A stretch of 11,120 nucleotides of DNA from the NCBI GenBank assembly GCA_964515805.1, contig CAZEUZ010000059.1, positions 1-11,120 of the forward strand, given 5' to 3'. Positions within the stretch are counted from its first letter, which is position 1, and every line of letters begins with the position of its first letter. The notes beneath the pieces are model-generated. The model worked only from the letters and a program-made list of their open reading frames with translations. It had not been told where the DNA came from and did not search any database. Positions 1-7,100 of this stretch are shown here, piece by piece. This stretch comes from CAZEUZ01 sp964515805. GTDB taxonomy: Bacteria; Pseudomonadota; Gammaproteobacteria; Pseudomonadales; Cellvibrionaceae. Made by a program: the position numbers and the translations under genes.

Positions 1-999
1 ATCGAACAACGACTTATGCGTAACTTTGACATTTTTCGGAAGGCTGACTTCATCGACGGCAAAGCCGTGATTCTGGCTGGTAATCATCACCTTCCCAGTG
101 GCAATATCTTGTACTGGATGATTTGCGCCGTGATGGCCGAATTTCATCTTGAGCGTACGAGCACCACTGGCCAACGCTAATAATTGATGGCCCAAACAGA
201 TACCGAACAAAGGAATGTTGGCGGCTAATAACTCGCGAATAGCCTTAATCGCGTAATCACATGGCTCCGGATCACCAGGTCCATTGGATAAGAAAACACC
301 GTCGGGATTCATGGCTAATACTTCGCTGGCAGGAGTTTGCGCCGGCACAACCGTCAATTCACAGCCGCGATCAGCTAACATACGTAAAATATTACGTTTA
401 ATGCCAAAATCGAAAGCGACGACTCTATATTTACAAGTGGTACGCTTAGAGAAGAAATCCTGTCCTAACGCCCATAGACCCTCTCGCCATGAGTAGATAC
501 TGTCGGTAGTCACCTCTTGAGCTAGATCCAGACCTTTTAAACCTGTAAATTCACTAGCCAATGTCAGAGCCTGTTCTTCATCAAGATCACCGGCCATGAT
601 ACAGCCATTCTGTGCGCCTTTTTCACGCAGAATACGTGTTAGACGACGCGTATCGATATCGGCTATACCTAAGATATTACGTTCTTTTAAATAACTATTG
701 AGAGATTGTTGACTGCGAAAATTACTGGTCACTGAGGATAAGTCGCGAATCACCAGACCGGCAGCCCAAATATTACCAGATTCCTCATCCTCCTTATTGA
801 CACCCACATTACCGATGTGAGGATAAGTCAAGGTAACAATTTGTCGAGCATAGGAGGGGTCGGTGAGAATTTCTTGGTAGCCTGTAATCGCTGTATTAAA
901 AACCACTTCACCAACAGAATGGCCTTCGGCACCAATAGCACAACCTCTAAACACATTGCCATCGGCAAGTACGAGAATTGCAGGCTGAGTCAAATTCAT
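1..999 (-). CDS. carA: carbamoyl-phosphate synthase small (glutaminase) subunit, 3' end cut off by the window
   Basis: CarA hydrolyses glutamine and passes ammonia to CarB, which makes carbamoyl phosphate for arginine and pyrimidine synthesis in the cytosol. The frame is open for all 333 codons from the ATG at 999 to the window edge, with no stop. E. coli CarA is about 382 residues, so roughly 45-50 C-terminal residues are missing. The N-terminal CarA domain shows GEVVFNTAITGYQEILTDPS (residues 30-49) and LTYPHIGNVGVN. The class I glutamine amidotransferase domain begins near residue 190 with VAFDFGIKRNILR and continues with LSNGPGDPEPCDYA and GICLGHQL. Cys268 in that last motif aligns with the nucleophile Cys269 of E. 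coli. FGHHGANHPV and QNHGFAVDE follow. The His/Glu of the catalytic triad lie beyond the edge. carB is expected next but is not visible. The ATG gives a usual N-terminus but has no Shine-Dalgarno. The upstream TGATG overlap suggests coupled translation. Confidence 0.97.
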   Translation of the reverse strand, partial: MNLTQPAILVLADGNVFRGCAIGAEGHSVGEVVFNTAITGYQEILTDPSYARQIVTLTYPHIGNVGVNKEDEESGNIWAAGLVIRDLSSVTSNFRSQQSLNSYLKERNILGIADIDTRRLTRILREKGAQNGCIMAGDLDEEQALTLASEFTGLKGLDLAQEVTTDSIYSWREGLWALGQDFFSKRTTCKYRVVAFDFGIKRNILRMLADRGCELTVVPAQTPASEVLAMNPDGVFLSNGPGDPEPCDYAIKAIRELLAANIPLFGICLGHQLLALASGARTLKMKFGHHGANHPVQDIATGKVMITSQNHGFAVDEVSLPKNVKVTHKSLFD

Positions 1000-1097
1000 C
1001 AAGTAATTTTTGATAAAGTGGTTAGAGAAACGAGTGAAAAAATCAGGCAACTGAATTTCGAGCTGAATTCTACGCTACCTACAGTACCTTTGTCCAT
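999..1097 (-). CDS. possible 32-residue leader peptide overlapping the carA start
   Basis: Seen: an ATG at 1097 is preceded by GAAGG with a 6-base spacer. It opens 32 codons that end in TGA, whose last base is the first base of the carA ATG (TGATG). The peptide starts MDKGTVGS and has a fairly hydrophobic second half containing CLIFSLVSL. It has no arginine codon, so arginine-codon attenuation is not suggested. The frame spans a small hairpin with a U6 run. Known: the E. coli pyrBI operon is controlled by a leader peptide read across an attenuator, and one-base stop/start overlaps often couple translation. Inferred: ribosomes finishing this frame could restart on carA, which has no Shine-Dalgarno of its own. 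It could equally be a chance frame. I know of no homologous peptide. Confidence 0.35.
   Translation of the reverse strand: MDKGTVGSVEFSSKFSCLIFSLVSLTTLSKIT
1037..1054 (-). terminator. small hairpin plus U6 run inside the carA leader (attenuator-like, weak)
   Basis: Read on the minus strand, TCAG-TTGC-CTGA is followed at once by TTTTTT. The perfect stem is only 4 pairs. Beyond a T-T mismatch, three more A-T pairs could form using the U-run. The order hairpin then U-run is that of an intrinsic terminator, and it lies wholly inside the 32-codon leader frame. The stem is far weaker than a normal terminator. It may only be a pause site or chance. Confidence 0.2.
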
Positions 1098-1117
1098 GCG
1101 GTACCTTCGTCCATGGG
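1084..1117. repeat. 17-base tandem duplication in the carA leader
   Basis: On the + strand, copy one is GTACCTTTGTCCATGCG (1084-1100) and copy two is GTACCTTCGTCCATGGG (1101-1117). They match at 15 of 17 positions. In the carA direction each copy carries an ATG followed by GAC, an A/G-AA codon and GG. The duplication therefore puts a GAAGG in front of the second ATG. The first ATG (1114) opens only an 11-codon frame and has no Shine-Dalgarno. Confidence 0.8.
1104..1108 (-). promoter_or_regulatory. Shine-Dalgarno of the carA leader frame
   Basis: GAAGG lies 6 bases before the ATG at 1097. It falls inside one copy of the 17-base tandem repeat. The carA ATG itself has only an AU-rich stretch in front of it (ATCAAAAATTACTTG), with no purine-rich site. 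This is therefore the only plausible ribosome binding site for the leader/carA pair. Confidence 0.4.
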
Positions 1118-1136
1118 GTAAAAAGAGTATGGAGAC

Positions 1137-1165
1137 TTAATACAGATCTAATCATAAACTATCAA
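1137..1165 (-). promoter_or_regulatory. sigma70-type promoter for the carA leader
   Basis: On the minus strand TTGATA (1165-1160, 5 of 6 to TTGACA) is separated by exactly 17 bases from TATTAA (1142-1137, 4 of 6 to TATAAT). The -35 box lies in the last codons of rlpA. Transcription would start near the A at 1130, giving a leader of about 131 bases before carA. This would make carA an independent unit downstream of the wall-gene run. E. coli carAB also has its own promoters, controlled by pyrimidines and arginine. I see no convincing ArgR or PurR/PepA site here. Confidence 0.45.
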
Positions 1166-2041
1166 CGAGTTAGTATAGCCATGGCGTTTTAAATCATCAC
1201 TTAGATAGGCAATGGATTGCACCGTATTAACAGGCCCTATACGAACCCGGTACCAAGCATCCTCAGCGCGAGCGACTGCTACTGGATAACCCACCATTTC
1301 TATCAATTTTTTCCGTAATCTTTCAGCCGAGTCACGCTCTCTAAAAGCTCCTACCTGCAGATAGGCTGGCGTCCGGTTTGGGGACCACGTCTCCCCAGGT
1401 TCTTTCACTTTTTCATTGCCGGCTATTTTGTCATCGTCTTTACCCTGCATCACTATCAAACCAACGCCGGTATCTTTGGGTATTGGATCAGTTCTAGGGG
1501 TTACATCTTCCACTATCACAGGCGCTACACCAGCTTTAACATAGTCTAATTTTCTAGCGGCCGCATAACTGAGATCGATAATTCGATCGCTATGAAAAGG
1601 CCCACGATCATTGACACGAACAATGACACTGCGCTTATTTTTTAAATTGGTGACTTTGACATAGCTCGGAATAGGCAAGGTTTTATGAGCGGCCGTCATT
1701 GCATACATGTTATATGTTTCGCCGTTGGATGTTCTTCTACCATGAAACTTTGTTCCATACCAGGAAGCATTGCCGCGCTGATGAAACCCGACACTATCCG
1801 GCAATACCGTATAGCGTTTGCCAAAAACAACGTAGGGACTTTTGTTACCTGCGGCGGTCCGGACTACTGGGCTAGGTGTGGGATTTTTTATATGGGACAA
1901 ATCGACAGAGACTTTAGGTGCGCCGTCTTTTACACCTCCCATAGGTCTATTAGTACGATTGGGGTCATTAATAACGCTACAGGCGCTTAGCAGAAGAATA
2001 AACAGAGATAACAATAAGTTAATTGGAGATTGTGACCGCAT
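1148..2041 (-). CDS. rlpA: septal-ring lytic transglycosylase, rare lipoprotein A
   Basis: RlpA is an outer-membrane lipoprotein at the division site. In Pseudomonas it cleaves peptidoglycan strands stripped of stem peptides. The 297 residues begin with a lipoprotein signal in which LLSAC puts the lipidated Cys at position 21. A low-complexity linker follows, then a double-psi beta-barrel domain (about 89-178) with ASWYGTKFHGRRTSNGE and VNDRGPF. Glu108, His119 and Asp145 have the same spacing (11 and 26 residues) that I recall for the catalytic residues of P. aeruginosa RlpA. After a variable linker the C-terminus (about 224-297) is a SPOR domain (PAYLQVGAFRERDSAERL), which binds denuded septal glycan. 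The ATG at 2041 is the start giving a complete signal peptide. It lies 77 bases after mltB. In many relatives dacA follows rlpA; here carA does. Confidence 0.95.
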   Translation of the reverse strand: MRSQSPINLLLSLFILLLSACSVINDPNRTNRPMGGVKDGAPKVSVDLSHIKNPTPSPVVRTAAGNKSPYVVFGKRYTVLPDSVGFHQRGNASWYGTKFHGRRTSNGETYNMYAMTAAHKTLPIPSYVKVTNLKNKRSVIVRVNDRGPFHSDRIIDLSYAAARKLDYVKAGVAPVIVEDVTPRTDPIPKDTGVGLIVMQGKDDDKIAGNEKVKEPGETWSPNRTPAYLQVGAFRERDSAERLRKKLIEMVGYPVAVARAEDAWYRVRIGPVNTVQSIAYLSDDLKRHGYTNSLIVYD

Positions 2042-2118
2042 AAAAGAAAACTCTAACTGGCTATTCGTTTAAGTGGATAACAGAGGAATTAAACATACAG
2101 GATGACAGTATATTCACT

Positions 2119-3171
2119 TTAATTTAGCATTTGTAATTCTTGTTCAATGGATTGACTCAACTGCCAGACTGCCATGGCATAGAGCCGACTGTGGTTGTAG
2201 CGTGTGATAACGTAGAAGTTCTGTAAACCCAGCCAAAATTCCGGACCATGAACTCCTCGTAAACGCATAATTGTCGCCAACTGTTTTTCTGTAATTTCTC
2301 CGTCCGCAAACCTTGTTGCAAGTATAATACCTTGATCTCGTAGTTCTTGGATTGTAATTTTTGGTTTCAAAGACGAATTAACAATTTTCTCGTTATAGGT
2401 TGGTAATACATCAACGCTTATGGCTACAGGTTCATTTTTTTGCCAGCCGTGTACCTTAAAATAATTGGCAACACTGCCAATAGCGTCCGTAGCATTCTCC
2501 AAAATATCAACTCTATTATCACTATCAAAATCGATTGCATAAACACGGTAGCTGGAGGGTATAAATTGGCCGTATCCCATGGCACCGGCATAAGAACCCA
2601 TCGGCTTACGAGGATCGAGTTGCTGTTCACGACTCAGCAGTAGAAACTCACGCAATTCTTTGCGAAAGAAATTAGCACGCGGTGGGTAGTCAAATGCCAG
2701 TGTCGACAGCGCATCGATAACGCGGTGTTGTCCTTTATGGCGACCGTAATGTGTCTCTACACCGATGATAGCGACTATAATTTCAGCGGCAACACCAAAT
2801 TGTTGCTCGGCTCGCCGCAAATCCGCTTGATGCTCTCTGTAAAATGCAACGCCTTTTTCAACTCGATCCTGGGTGATAAAGCGCTCACGGTATTCTTTCC
2901 AACTGAGCGTCTTTTCAGCGGGGCGCGAAATTGCATCAATTATCTGCTGTTGTCTGTTTGCGGTAGAAAACCAGCTGCGTAATTCTTGCTGTGAAAAGGC
3001 ATCCCTTTCAGTGAGTTCGCGGATAAAAGCCTGCACCTTGCCATGTTGATCATAACTGTTCGCATTCTTTATTTCTGTAGCGCTGACCACTGTATTGCCG
3101 ATAAAAATAGCAATTGCTGCAGAAACATAAGCCGTAAAAATTGCCGATTTAATCCAGGTTGTTAACATCAT
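2119..3171 (-). CDS. mltB: membrane-bound-type lytic murein transglycosylase B family, apparently non-lipidated
   Basis: Periplasmic enzyme that cleaves the MurNAc-GlcNAc bond to give 1,6-anhydro ends, making room for wall growth. In the 350 residues the hydrophobic N-terminus (about 6-31, ending VVSA) looks like a type I signal peptide. I find no lipobox Cys, unlike E. coli MltB, so the protein may be soluble, as in SltB-type pseudomonad enzymes. The catalytic core shows IIGVETHYG with Glu139 as the expected catalytic acid, then LSTLAFDYPPRA and GSYAGAMGYGQFIPSSYR. DFDSDNRVDI (214-223) matches the EF-hand-like calcium loop of the family. The tail YAMAVWQLSQSI is typical. Two ATG codons stand in tandem at the start. 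The gene begins 7 bases after the rodA stop, so it is very likely co-transcribed and perhaps translationally coupled with the elongation genes. Confidence 0.95.
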   Translation of the reverse strand: MMLTTWIKSAIFTAYVSAAIAIFIGNTVVSATEIKNANSYDQHGKVQAFIRELTERDAFSQQELRSWFSTANRQQQIIDAISRPAEKTLSWKEYRERFITQDRVEKGVAFYREHQADLRRAEQQFGVAAEIIVAIIGVETHYGRHKGQHRVIDALSTLAFDYPPRANFFRKELREFLLLSREQQLDPRKPMGSYAGAMGYGQFIPSSYRVYAIDFDSDNRVDILENATDAIGSVANYFKVHGWQKNEPVAISVDVLPTYNEKIVNSSLKPKITIQELRDQGIILATRFADGEITEKQLATIMRLRGVHGPEFWLGLQNFYVITRYNHSRLYAMAVWQLSQSIEQELQMLN

Positions 3172-3178
3172 TTTCTGC

Positions 3179-4336
3179 TCAAGCCCTACTCGTTATTTTG
3201 CGTTGTTCAGTGCTGATTGCCATTAAGATACCAAAACCTACCATCAGTGTAACTACCGAAGTCCCTCCCATACTGACTAAAGGAAGGGGTACCCCGACGA
3301 TCGGCAACAAACCCGACACCATACCGATATTGACAAAGACATAAACAAAAAATGTGACTGTTATACTCGCTGCCAACAAGCGGCAAAAAGAATTTTGTCC
3401 GTGAAAAGAAATAGCCAAACCTCTAGCAACAATAACTAAATAAATTACCAACAACCATATGACACCGGTAAAACCAAATTCTTCGGCCAATACGGCAATA
3501 ATAAAATCCGTGTGACTCTCTGGTAAAAAGTCCAAATGAGACTGTGTGCCCTGCAACCAGCCTTTGCCTTCCCAGCCTCCTGATCCAATGGCTGTCTTAG
3601 ATTGAGTAATGCTCCAACCCGCTCCTAATTTATCCGCTTCCGGATCGAAGAGCGTCAATATACGCTGCCGCTGATAATCGTGCATCACATAATGCCACAT
3701 TGGCCAACTACCAAGAAGAATTAAACCGACAGCTGAACCCATATGACGCCAACGAATACCGGAAAAGAAAAAGATAGATAGTGCTGCAATGATCACTATC
3801 ATCGCAGTGCCTAAATCTGGCTGGTTCATAATCAGAACAGCCGGAATAATAACGATTAAAAGTGAACAAAATAGATATTTGGGGGCCGGAGGTAAGCTTT
3901 TGTTAGATAAATAGGCGGCAATCGTGATGGGAACCACTAATTTGATCAATTCAGAGGGTTGAAAACGAAAGCCAAATACACTCAACCACCGCTGGGCACC
4001 TTTAGCATCGACACCGATAAACCAGACCAGCAACAACAACAACAAGCTGCCGATATACAAATATACTGACCAATGAAAAAATACGCTCACATTTATTTGG
4101 GCCACGATAAACATAGCTACATAGCCAAACAGTAGAAATAACCCCTGCCGTTTAATAATTCCAAGATTATCTTCACTAGCGCTGTACAACACGACAAGAC
4201 CGTAAGCAGTCAGTGCTATTAGTGGTAACAATAGCCAGGGATCCACATGAATGGTTTGCCATAAATTCCGTCTGCTGCGCAAATCACGACCGGCTTCCGG
4301 CATGCGCCGCAAAAAGTCTTGCTGATCAAAACGCAT
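3179..4336 (-). CDS. rodA: rod-shape SEDS peptidoglycan glycosyltransferase RodA
   Basis: Inner-membrane polymerase that strings lipid II into glycan and works as a pair with PBP2 in the elongasome. The 385 residues have about ten hydrophobic segments. SEDS hallmarks are KGAQRWLSVFGFRFQPSEL (112-130), NQPDLGTA (171-178), HDYQRQRILTLFDPEADKLG (219-238), QSKTAIGSGGWEGKGWLQGT, LPESHTDFI and VGVPLPLVSMGGTS. Asp277 in the LPESHTDF motif aligns with the essential Asp262 of E. coli RodA. The cytoplasmic N-terminus is about 15 residues longer than in E. coli. Start ATG at 4336 has GAGGG seven bases upstream (4344-4348) inside the end of mrdA, and only AGG separates the mrdA TAA from the ATG, so translational coupling is likely. 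Its partner is encoded immediately before it, as in most relatives. Confidence 0.97.
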   Translation of the reverse strand: MRFDQQDFLRRMPEAGRDLRSRRNLWQTIHVDPWLLLPLIALTAYGLVVLYSASEDNLGIIKRQGLFLLFGYVAMFIVAQINVSVFFHWSVYLYIGSLLLLLLVWFIGVDAKGAQRWLSVFGFRFQPSELIKLVVPITIAAYLSNKSLPPAPKYLFCSLLIVIIPAVLIMNQPDLGTAMIVIIAALSIFFFSGIRWRHMGSAVGLILLGSWPMWHYVMHDYQRQRILTLFDPEADKLGAGWSITQSKTAIGSGGWEGKGWLQGTQSHLDFLPESHTDFIIAVLAEEFGFTGVIWLLVIYLVIVARGLAISFHGQNSFCRLLAASITVTFFVYVFVNIGMVSGLLPIVGVPLPLVSMGGTSVVTLMVGFGILMAISTEQRKITSRA

Positions 4337-4339
4337 CCT

Positions 4340-6199
4340 TTAGCCCTCACCATTAACTGGAGTATCGAGAAGATATACATCAAATAATTTCCTAGCGATA
4401 GGCGCAGCAGCTGATGAACCGGCGCCACCATTTTCAACCAGTACAGCTAAGGCAATTTTCGGGTCTTCGAAGGGTGCAAATCCGATAAACAGTGCGTGAT
4501 CACGCTGCTGTTCCATTATCTTTTCAGCATCGTACTCTTCATCTTGCTTAATCCCGATCACCTGGGCTGTGCCGGTTTTACCTGCCATTTTATAACTGAT
4601 CGAATTACCAATCAGTCGTGCAGTACCATTCGGTTTATGCACAACCGCGTACATCGCATCGAGTACTTCACGCCAATTGGCATCATCCGCCATCACTTGA
4701 TCGACCAATACCGGCTTTACCGATTGATTATCGATCATTTTCACAAGTTGCGGTGTAAACTGTTTGCCTCGACTGGCAAGTGTCGCTGTCATTACCGCCA
4801 ATTGCAGTGGTGTCGCCAATACATCACCTTGGCCTATACCAACATTGAGTGTATCACCGGGAAACCAAGGCAGCCCGCGCTTTTCTCGTTTCCATTGTCT
4901 GGATGGCCATAATCCACTGTATTCATTGGGAATATCGATGCCCGAGTGACGACCGAATCCAAACCGTGAACCAAAAACATGAATCCGGTCAATGCCCATT
5001 TGAAATGCCATATCGTAAAAGTAAGTATCAGAAGATTGTACGATTGCTTTTTTCAGATTAACTACGCCGTGACCACCTTTTTTCCAGTCTCTATAAAGAC
5101 GGTCATCATTTTCCAGCTGATAATATCCGGGATCATAGATAGTGTCAGATGAAGTGACAATTTTATATTCCAGCGCACCCAAACCGAGCATTGGTTTGAT
5201 AGTGGAAGCAGCCGGATATTGTCCCTGAATCGTGCGGTCAAACAAGGGTAGATCGGCATTATCCGTCAAGCGCTTATAAGCGTTAAAGCTAATACCTGTA
5301 ACAAACAAATTAGGATCGTAACTAGGTGCACTTAACATAGCTAATACACCCCCGTTGGACACGTCCAAGGCGACTATTGCCCCGCGCTTACCGCGCATCT
5401 GTTCATAAGCCGTCTGCTGGAGGCGGGTATCCATATGCAGATGAAGATCGGACCCAGGAATGGGATCATTTCTTCCCAGCTCTAGTTGACGCAACACTCG
5501 CATACGGGCGTTCACTTCCACTTGATGGTAGCCGGTTTCGCCAAAGAGTCTATCTTCGTACTGTTTTTCTAGACCGATTTTACCGATAGAATGAAAGCTC
5601 TTATAGCGTGCTTTCTGAACTTCATTAAATGTTGTTCTTTCGCGGTTATTAATCTTGCCAACATAACCGACAGTATGCGCAAATAATTGTTTTTTTGGGT
5701 AATGTCGAACTAACTGCGCCTCTACATCAACACCGTGAAAACGGTACTCGTTAACTGCAATGCGAGCTATTTCATTTTCTGTCAGGCGATAACGTAGAGG
5801 TACCGGTTGGTAGGGACGGCGATTATCGCTGACGAACTTATGGAAATCGTTGATATCATCTTCACCAATAGCGATAATTTCTCTTAATTCACTGATAGTA
5901 TGGTTTAAATTTTCTACCTGTTCAGGGGTTACCGTCAGTGTGTAACTGGGGCGGTTATTGGCCAATAAAATACCGTTGCGGTCATAAATGAGACCACGTT
6001 TAGGGGGTATGGTTTGTACCAGTATACGGTTTTTATCCGACTCCGTTGCATAGTCTTCATAATTGGTAATCTGCAAACTGTAGTAGCGTATCAGCAAGAT
6101 AATCGTCAGTACAATAATCAATCCACTGGCAATAAATATACGATAACCAAAGGTGCGGATCTCCCGCAGATGGTCTTTAAACAATTCCTGTTGAGGCAT
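4340..6199 (-). CDS. mrdA: penicillin-binding protein 2, elongasome transpeptidase
   Basis: Class B PBP that cross-links lateral-wall peptidoglycan made by RodA. The 619 residues are close to the E. coli length (633). There is one membrane anchor (about 19-40), then the dimerisation/pedestal region with PPKRGLIYDRNGILLANN (65-82) and IGKIGLEKQYEDRLFG. The transpeptidase domain carries SxxK at Ser332-Thr-Ile-Lys335 (YPAASTIKP), the SxN-type triad Ser389-Ser390-Asp391, and Lys541-Thr-Gly-Thr (KMAGKTGTAQ). RDWKKGGHG and PGDTLNVGIGQGDVLATPLQ are also typical of PBP2. The start is fixed: an in-frame TGA lies three codons before the ATG at 6199. The 11-base gap to rlmH holds no Shine-Dalgarno, only AACCTGATACCCC, a motif repeated before thyA. 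All catalytic motifs are intact. Confidence 0.97.
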   Translation of the reverse strand: MPQQELFKDHLREIRTFGYRIFIASGLIIVLTIILLIRYYSLQITNYEDYATESDKNRILVQTIPPKRGLIYDRNGILLANNRPSYTLTVTPEQVENLNHTISELREIIAIGEDDINDFHKFVSDNRRPYQPVPLRYRLTENEIARIAVNEYRFHGVDVEAQLVRHYPKKQLFAHTVGYVGKINNRERTTFNEVQKARYKSFHSIGKIGLEKQYEDRLFGETGYHQVEVNARMRVLRQLELGRNDPIPGSDLHLHMDTRLQQTAYEQMRGKRGAIVALDVSNGGVLAMLSAPSYDPNLFVTGISFNAYKRLTDNADLPLFDRTIQGQYPAASTIKPMLGLGALEYKIVTSSDTIYDPGYYQLENDDRLYRDWKKGGHGVVNLKKAIVQSSDTYFYDMAFQMGIDRIHVFGSRFGFGRHSGIDIPNEYSGLWPSRQWKREKRGLPWFPGDTLNVGIGQGDVLATPLQLAVMTATLASRGKQFTPQLVKMIDNQSVKPVLVDQVMADDANWREVLDAMYAVVHKPNGTARLIGNSISYKMAGKTGTAQVIGIKQDEEYDAEKIMEQQRDHALFIGFAPFEDPKIALAVLVENGGAGSSAAAPIARKLFDVYLLDTPVNGEG

Positions 6200-6210
6200 G
6201 GGGTATCAGG

Positions 6211-6669
6211 TTATTTGTGATAGGGGTGATTTTGTAAGATGCTCCACGCCCGATAAAGCTGTTCGACCAAAACAACCCTCACCAATGGGTGTGGCAGGGT
6301 CAACGGCGATAGTGACCAATGCTGCTGAGAACGTGCCAGGCATTCATCGCTCAAGCCATTGGGCCCGCCGACAAGTAAGTTAACGGTCTTGCCTTGCATT
6401 TGCCAATTCGCCAACTGTCGAGAGAGTTCTTCGGTGCTCCAGCAGCTACCTTTAACATTCAGGGCAATAGTCTTGTCGCGATCGTTAATAGAAGCTAATA
6501 GCTTTCCTCCTTCATGGGCAATTGCCACAGCGACGCTCTTAAATTTCTGACGGGTAGGAATTTCAATGATTTTCAGCCAGTTGCGTGGCAGACGCTTGCT
6601 GTAATCGGTGCAAGCCGTAACAACCCAATTGGGCATTTTAGTGCCAACGGCGAGTATCCGTATCTGCAT
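6211..6669 (-). CDS. rlmH: 23S rRNA pseudouridine-1915 N3-methyltransferase
   Basis: RlmH is a small SPOUT-fold enzyme. It methylates the pseudouridine at 23S position 1915, in helix 69 of the assembled 70S ribosome, using S-adenosylmethionine. The 152 residues nearly equal the E. coli length (155). Diagnostic parts are the N-terminal AVGTKMPNWV, the knotted SAM-binding segment NLLVGGPNGLSDECL (97-111), LTLPHPLVRVVLVEQLYRAW (123-142), and the C-terminus NHPYHK that reaches the active site. Start ATG at 6669 gives the family's usual N-terminus. A weak purine stretch (AGAAGAGA) lies about 15 bases upstream. The gene sits 45 bases after rsfS, as in most Gammaproteobacteria, and 11 bases before mrdA. 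Confidence 0.96.
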   Translation of the reverse strand: MQIRILAVGTKMPNWVVTACTDYSKRLPRNWLKIIEIPTRQKFKSVAVAIAHEGGKLLASINDRDKTIALNVKGSCWSTEELSRQLANWQMQGKTVNLLVGGPNGLSDECLARSQQHWSLSPLTLPHPLVRVVLVEQLYRAWSILQNHPYHK

Positions 6670-6714
6670 CAGCTATTAAAGTCTCTTCTATATATTGTTA
6701 ATTTCTGCCTATGT

Positions 6715-7059
6715 TTATTCGACACTATCAATGGAAGTAATAACGGACCATAACCCTTCCAGATCATAAAGTGTCCTAGTTTGTGGCAGCATAAGATGGA
6801 TCACCGTATCACCGAAATCCACTAATACCCAATCGGCATTTTCCATGCCTTCGACACCTATAGGTTTGTAGCCTTTTTCTTTCGCCTTTCCAATAACGTG
6901 ATCAGCCAGGGATTTTACATGGCGATTTGATGTTCCGCTGGCGATAATGAGCTGGTCCATTACATCACTTAACCCGGTTACATTAAGTTGGGTAATATCT
7001 TGTGCCTTTAAATCTTCCAAGGCTTCCAAAACAATAGTTGTTAGCTCATCTCTCATCAT
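6715..7059 (-). CDS. rsfS: ribosome silencing factor RsfS (Iojap family)
   Basis: RsfS binds large-subunit protein L14 (uL14) and blocks subunit joining when nutrients are short. The 114 residues are slightly longer than in E. coli (105). The conserved Iojap core runs through most of the protein, with LIIASGTSNRHVKSLADHV, KPIGVEGMENADWVLVDFGD and VIHLMLPQTRTLYDLEGLW. Two ATGs in tandem (7059 and 7056) could each serve as the start, and the upstream site (AAAAAGAA) is weak. The gene follows nadD by 41 bases and precedes rlmH by 45. This ribosome-related pair lies between NAD synthesis and wall synthesis in many gammaproteobacterial genomes. Nothing is abnormal in the sequence. Confidence 0.95.
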   Translation of the reverse strand: MMRDELTTIVLEALEDLKAQDITQLNVTGLSDVMDQLIIASGTSNRHVKSLADHVIGKAKEKGYKPIGVEGMENADWVLVDFGDTVIHLMLPQTRTLYDLEGLWSVITSIDSVE

Positions 7060-7100
7060 AAATATTCTTTTTAACTGTTAACCGTTTATTTAAGTTAAGA

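Noticed and set aside
1051..1070. Possible ArgR box in the carA leader (two TGAATT elements)
   Set aside because: The two elements are direct, 12 bases apart, not the inverted TGAAT-N4-ATTCA arrangement of an ARG box.
1079..1114. Eleven-codon frame from the first ATG of the tandem repeat
   Set aside because: No Shine-Dalgarno and a very short frame. The second ATG has the purine site, so only the 32-codon frame was kept.
817..1140. Plus-strand open frame of 107 codons over the carA start and leader
   Set aside because: It is antisense to the clearly real carA, resembles no family I know, has no good ribosome site, and crosses the carA N-terminus in a complementary frame.
2042..2118. Promoter or operator in the mltB-rlpA gap (TATACT at 2107-2112; GGATAACAG/GGATGACAG imperfect repeat)
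   Set aside because: No acceptable -35 box at 16-18 bases from TATACT. The 8-of-9 repeat is too short to mean much alone. The 77-base gap otherwise shows nothing.
7070..7080. TTAACTGTTAA palindrome before rsfS
   Set aside because: Short, AT-rich, and expected by chance in this base composition. No matching promoter boxes were seen.
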